Below are positions 61,826 through 64,000 of a stretch of 64,000 bases of DNA, piece after piece. The DNA comes from Gemmatimonadota bacterium (GTDB lineage Bacteria > Latescibacterota > UBA2968 > GCA-2709665), in the NCBI GenBank assembly GCA_028874335.1, contig JAPPJY010000089.1:1-64000 (forward strand). The letters run 5' to 3'. Each line of letters begins with the position of its first letter. Positions within the stretch are counted from its first letter, which is position 1. The notes under the pieces were generated by a model. The model saw only the letters and a list, made by a program, of their open reading frames with translations. It made no database searches and was not told where the DNA came from. Position numbers and translations under genes: made by a program.

Positions 61826-63441
61826 AAAAGACCCAGCCGCCTCTCGATCGGCTCAGGCATCCATTCCTGGCGGACCCCCAGGTCGCGGAGAATCACCTGC
61901 GCGCAGTTGTACCCGGGCAGACCGGTAACGTTGCCGCCGGGGTGGCAACTCGAACCGCACAGATACAGCCCCCGAAGGTGCGTCCTGTAGTGACCGGCCC
62001 CGGGAAACGGACGGTTGTAACCGATCTGACCGTGTGTGAACGCGCCAACCAGAAGGTCCCCCTCCCGCATATTCGGAAACGTGCGCTCCACGTCCAGCGG
62101 GCTGTGGGCGAACCATGAGATGAGGTCCTCTTTCAGGTTCGGCGCATATCGGCCCCACGCCTCCAGCATCTCCTGTCCCAGACGGTCACGTTCCGAATCC
62201 CATTTCGCCGGGTCTCCATGCAGCCGGTACGGCGCCTTCTGCCACATGAACGCGGTATGCTTGCCCTCGGGCGCCTGCGACGGATCGAACAGCGTGGGGC
62301 AACTTCCCCACATGATGTTCGGCGGTTTGCGCCCCGCCTGATGGCATGCCACCATTTCCAGATACCGGTCCACGTGATCCAGTCCCAGAATGACCATGAA
62401 CGCCTTTTCAATGGCCGGGTTTGATCGGGCCGCCGAGTAGCGCGGCGGCGCTTTCAGAGTCAGATTCAGCGCGGACAGCGGCGCCACCAGATTGTAACGG
62501 AACGCGCTCGCACGGTCTCGCCATTTCCGCGGCAGCGCGTCGTTGTCCAGGAGGTCCAGAAACGTCTGGTGCGGATTCAGCCCGGATGCGACAAAACGCC
62601 GGGCCATGAAACGCTCGCCCGACGTGGCCTCCACGCCCACAACACGGTTTCCTTCCCGGATGAATCGTCCGGGTTCCGTCTCGAGGCGCACTTCGCCGCC
62701 GCTTTCCTTGACCGCCGACACCAGCGCCCGTGCGAGGACGACCGATCCGCCGCGGCACATCTGCGCCTTGCCGGAACTGGCCAGCAGCGCCGCAATGTGG
62801 TGTCCGAAACCGGGGCACCGCAGATCGACTTCACGCAACCCGTTAAAAAAAAGCAATCCGGCCTGAATCACCGGATGACTGAATTCCCTGCGGACGAATT
62901 CGAGGGGCGACAATCGGCTGACGCCCAGCAGCAACCGGCCCTCCCTGCTTTTTTCGAGCAAGGCGCGCCGCCGGGCCGGTTCCAGCGGGGGCGCCTGTGC
63001 TTCGGGGACGATGATCCGTTCAACGATTGGCAGGAATGCTTCGCGCCACCTCCTCAACGTCGCCGCGTCGCTGTTGCTGAAACGCGCAAAGGATTCGACG
63101 GTTTTTTCAAAGTCCGTCCACCACTCCAGCGCCTCGCCATCCTTTGACAACAGGGCGACGTTCAATGCAGGCTCGAGGTATTCCGCGCCGTGTCGTTCCA
63201 GGTCCAGATCGCGGTACCACGGCATCATGTTCAGCGCACGGTGGTAGAACGAATGGGTATTGTGCAGGAATCCCGGATTTCGCGCGTCCTCGATGGTCGC
63301 CAGCGCACCGCCCGGGACGCTCCGCCGTTCGAGGCACAGCACGCTGAGTCCGGCCCGCCCCAGATAAGCCTGCAGGATCAGACTGTTGTGGCCGGCCCCG
63401 ACGACGATGCCATCATAGGTCTGGGAAGCTCCACTATCCAT
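61822..63441 (-). CDS. PYROXD2-like NAD(P)/FAD-dependent oxidoreductase
   Basis: A 539-residue flavoprotein of the phytoene-desaturase/carotenoid-isomerase superfamily, closest by eye to PYROXD2-type proteins. The FAD motif is YDGIVVGAGHNSLILQAYLG, with the ERRSVPGGALAT strand after it. The C-terminal FAD-contact segment is GLYLCGSSCHPGGNVTGLPG. Related enzymes desaturate or isomerise isoprenoids, and PYROXD2 itself has no settled substrate. The ATG at 63441 has GAGG five bases upstream, and an open frame to 63621 would overlap the reductase gene. It is second in the operon. Confidence 0.85.
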   Translation of the reverse strand: MDSGASQTYDGIVVGAGHNSLILQAYLGRAGLSVLCLERRSVPGGALATIEDARNPGFLHNTHSFYHRALNMMPWYRDLDLERHGAEYLEPALNVALLSKDGEALEWWTDFEKTVESFARFSNSDAATLRRWREAFLPIVERIIVPEAQAPPLEPARRRALLEKSREGRLLLGVSRLSPLEFVRREFSHPVIQAGLLFFNGLREVDLRCPGFGHHIAALLASSGKAQMCRGGSVVLARALVSAVKESGGEVRLETEPGRFIREGNRVVGVEATSGERFMARRFVASGLNPHQTFLDLLDNDALPRKWRDRASAFRYNLVAPLSALNLTLKAPPRYSAARSNPAIEKAFMVILGLDHVDRYLEMVACHQAGRKPPNIMWGSCPTLFDPSQAPEGKHTAFMWQKAPYRLHGDPAKWDSERDRLGQEMLEAWGRYAPNLKEDLISWFAHSPLDVERTFPNMREGDLLVGAFTHGQIGYNRPFPGAGHYRTHLRGLYLCGSSCHPGGNVTGLPGYNCAQVILRDLGVRQEWMPEPIERRLGLL

Positions 63442-63529
63442 CACGGCCTCTGCGAGGACGATCGAGCCTGTCGCCGAACCGCCCGGAAGCCGGTTGCCGG
63501 GCATCACCCCGGTCTGTCGTCCGGCTCCC

Positions 63530-64000
63530 CTACCAGTACCGCTCGATATGCACCTGACCGGGGATCTTTCGCGTCTGCTCGATGAATCCTTCCGCTTCGA
63601 GCAGAGCGAGCATGTCCTCACACATTTTCGGGTTTCCGCACAGGAAGACCTGTGTATCCTCCGGCTTCGGGTGTTTCCCCCAGGCCTCGTCCAGAAAACC
63701 GCCTGCCCAGAGGTCCTGAACGTATCCGGTCATCCCACTCCAGGGGATGTGCTCATTGGCCGGGCGGCTGATCAACGACATATAGGTCAGATTGCTGCAC
63801 AGTTGCTGCATGATTGTCAGTTCCGAACGGTAGCCCAGATCCCACGATTGCCGGACGCCGTGCAGCACGGCGAAGCGGCGTCCGTTGTCGCACGGCAGAC
63901 GGGTCCGTAACATGCTCATATACGGGGCGAGTCCGGTCCCGGTGGCCACAAGCACCACGTCCGTGGTTGGGGGCGCCTGATCCAGCGTAAAGGCTCCTGA
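63530..64000 (-). CDS. fpr: Ferredoxin-NADP+ reductase, Fpr type (partial, 5' end beyond window)
   Basis: The C-terminal 156 residues or so of a plant-type FNR of the short bacterial Fpr class, entering from beyond the right edge. The FAD/NADP features are GAFTLDQAPPT-like, VVLVATGTGLAPYMSML, VFLCGNPKMCEDMLALLE and the end GQVHIERYW. The last aligns with the terminal aromatic of E. coli Fpr, which stacks on FAD. It moves electrons between NADPH and ferredoxin or flavodoxin. As the first gene of the leftward group, it could feed the flavin or dioxygenase steps (inference). Confidence 0.9.
   Translation of the reverse strand, partial: SGAFTLDQAPPTTDVVLVATGTGLAPYMSMLRTRLPCDNGRRFAVLHGVRQSWDLGYRSELTIMQQLCSNLTYMSLISRPANEHIPWSGMTGYVQDLWAGGFLDEAWGKHPKPEDTQVFLCGNPKMCEDMLALLEAEGFIEQTRKIPGQVHIERYW

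Noticed and set aside
1-64000. CRISPR arrays, prophage, complete insertion sequences, rRNA
   Set aside because: No regularly spaced repeats, transposase, integrase or phage structural genes, and no rRNA sequence, were seen on either strand.

Overview
This 64 kb window is a moderately GC-rich bacterial chromosome segment with densely packed, mostly leftward genes. Many neighbours overlap by 1-4 bases, and most leftward starts have a clear AGGAGG-type ribosome site. Several features point to a Gram-negative of the FCB superphylum. These are a three-gene LPS export set (lptC, a long lptA-like gene, lptB), sigma-54, and a secreted protein with five lamin-tail domains and a FlgD-like C-terminal sorting domain. 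The many phytanoyl-CoA dioxygenase, hydantoinase, homocysteine-methyltransferase and N,N-dimethylformamidase-type catabolic genes recall uncultured marine or sponge lineages such as Latescibacterota. The taxonomic placement is inference. No phage, CRISPR or complete insertion sequence was seen.

Region 1 (about 0.2-17.5 kb, all leftward) is a one-carbon and methyl-compound catabolic block. In transcription order it holds a NuoE-NuoF-type formate dehydrogenase beta subunit, a formate dehydrogenase alpha subunit, FdhD and a FmdB zinc-ribbon protein. It then holds a fused homocysteine methyltransferase/SAM methyltransferase, two SDR oxidoreductases, an N,N-dimethylformamidase-like hydrolase, a second homocysteine methyltransferase, a ThDP enzyme, a DAO-type amine oxidase and a tandem RidA protein. 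The alpha subunit reads through an in-frame TGA that I interpret as selenocysteine, with a bacterial SECIS hairpin 11 nt after the codon. A good sigma-70 promoter overlapping a palindrome precedes the formate dehydrogenase genes. A MITE-like element lies at the 3' end of fmdB and supplies its stop codon.

Region 2 (17.8-28.9 kb) has a class V aminotransferase, an HU protein, an aldehyde dehydrogenase, an RsbU/SpoIIE-type phosphatase, a small conserved protein, the large lamin-tail surface protein and an uncharacterised 261-residue protein. Region 3 (29-41 kb) is a housekeeping block read leftward: apt, a tRNA-Arg(CCT), two overlapping unknown small genes, ruvX, mltG, a UvrD/PcrA helicase, gatC, pyrG, lptC, lptA-like, lptB and rpoN.

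Region 4 (41-57 kb) returns to accessory metabolism. It holds a fused GlcD-GlcF oxidoreductase, a ceramidase-like protein, a DegT aminotransferase, an ArsS-type radical SAM enzyme, a DUF547 protein and a GH88-like hydrolase. It also holds a coupled BNR_4 / nucleotidyltransferase / lipoprotein trio and a hydantoinase A/B pair. Region 5 (57.6-64 kb) has a tRNA-Gly(GCC), a class V aminotransferase and a zinc-ribbon rhomboid protease reading right. A leftward redox operon follows: Fpr-type ferredoxin-NADP reductase (cut by the window end), a PYROXD2-like FAD enzyme, an iron alcohol dehydrogenase and a phytanoyl-CoA dioxygenase.
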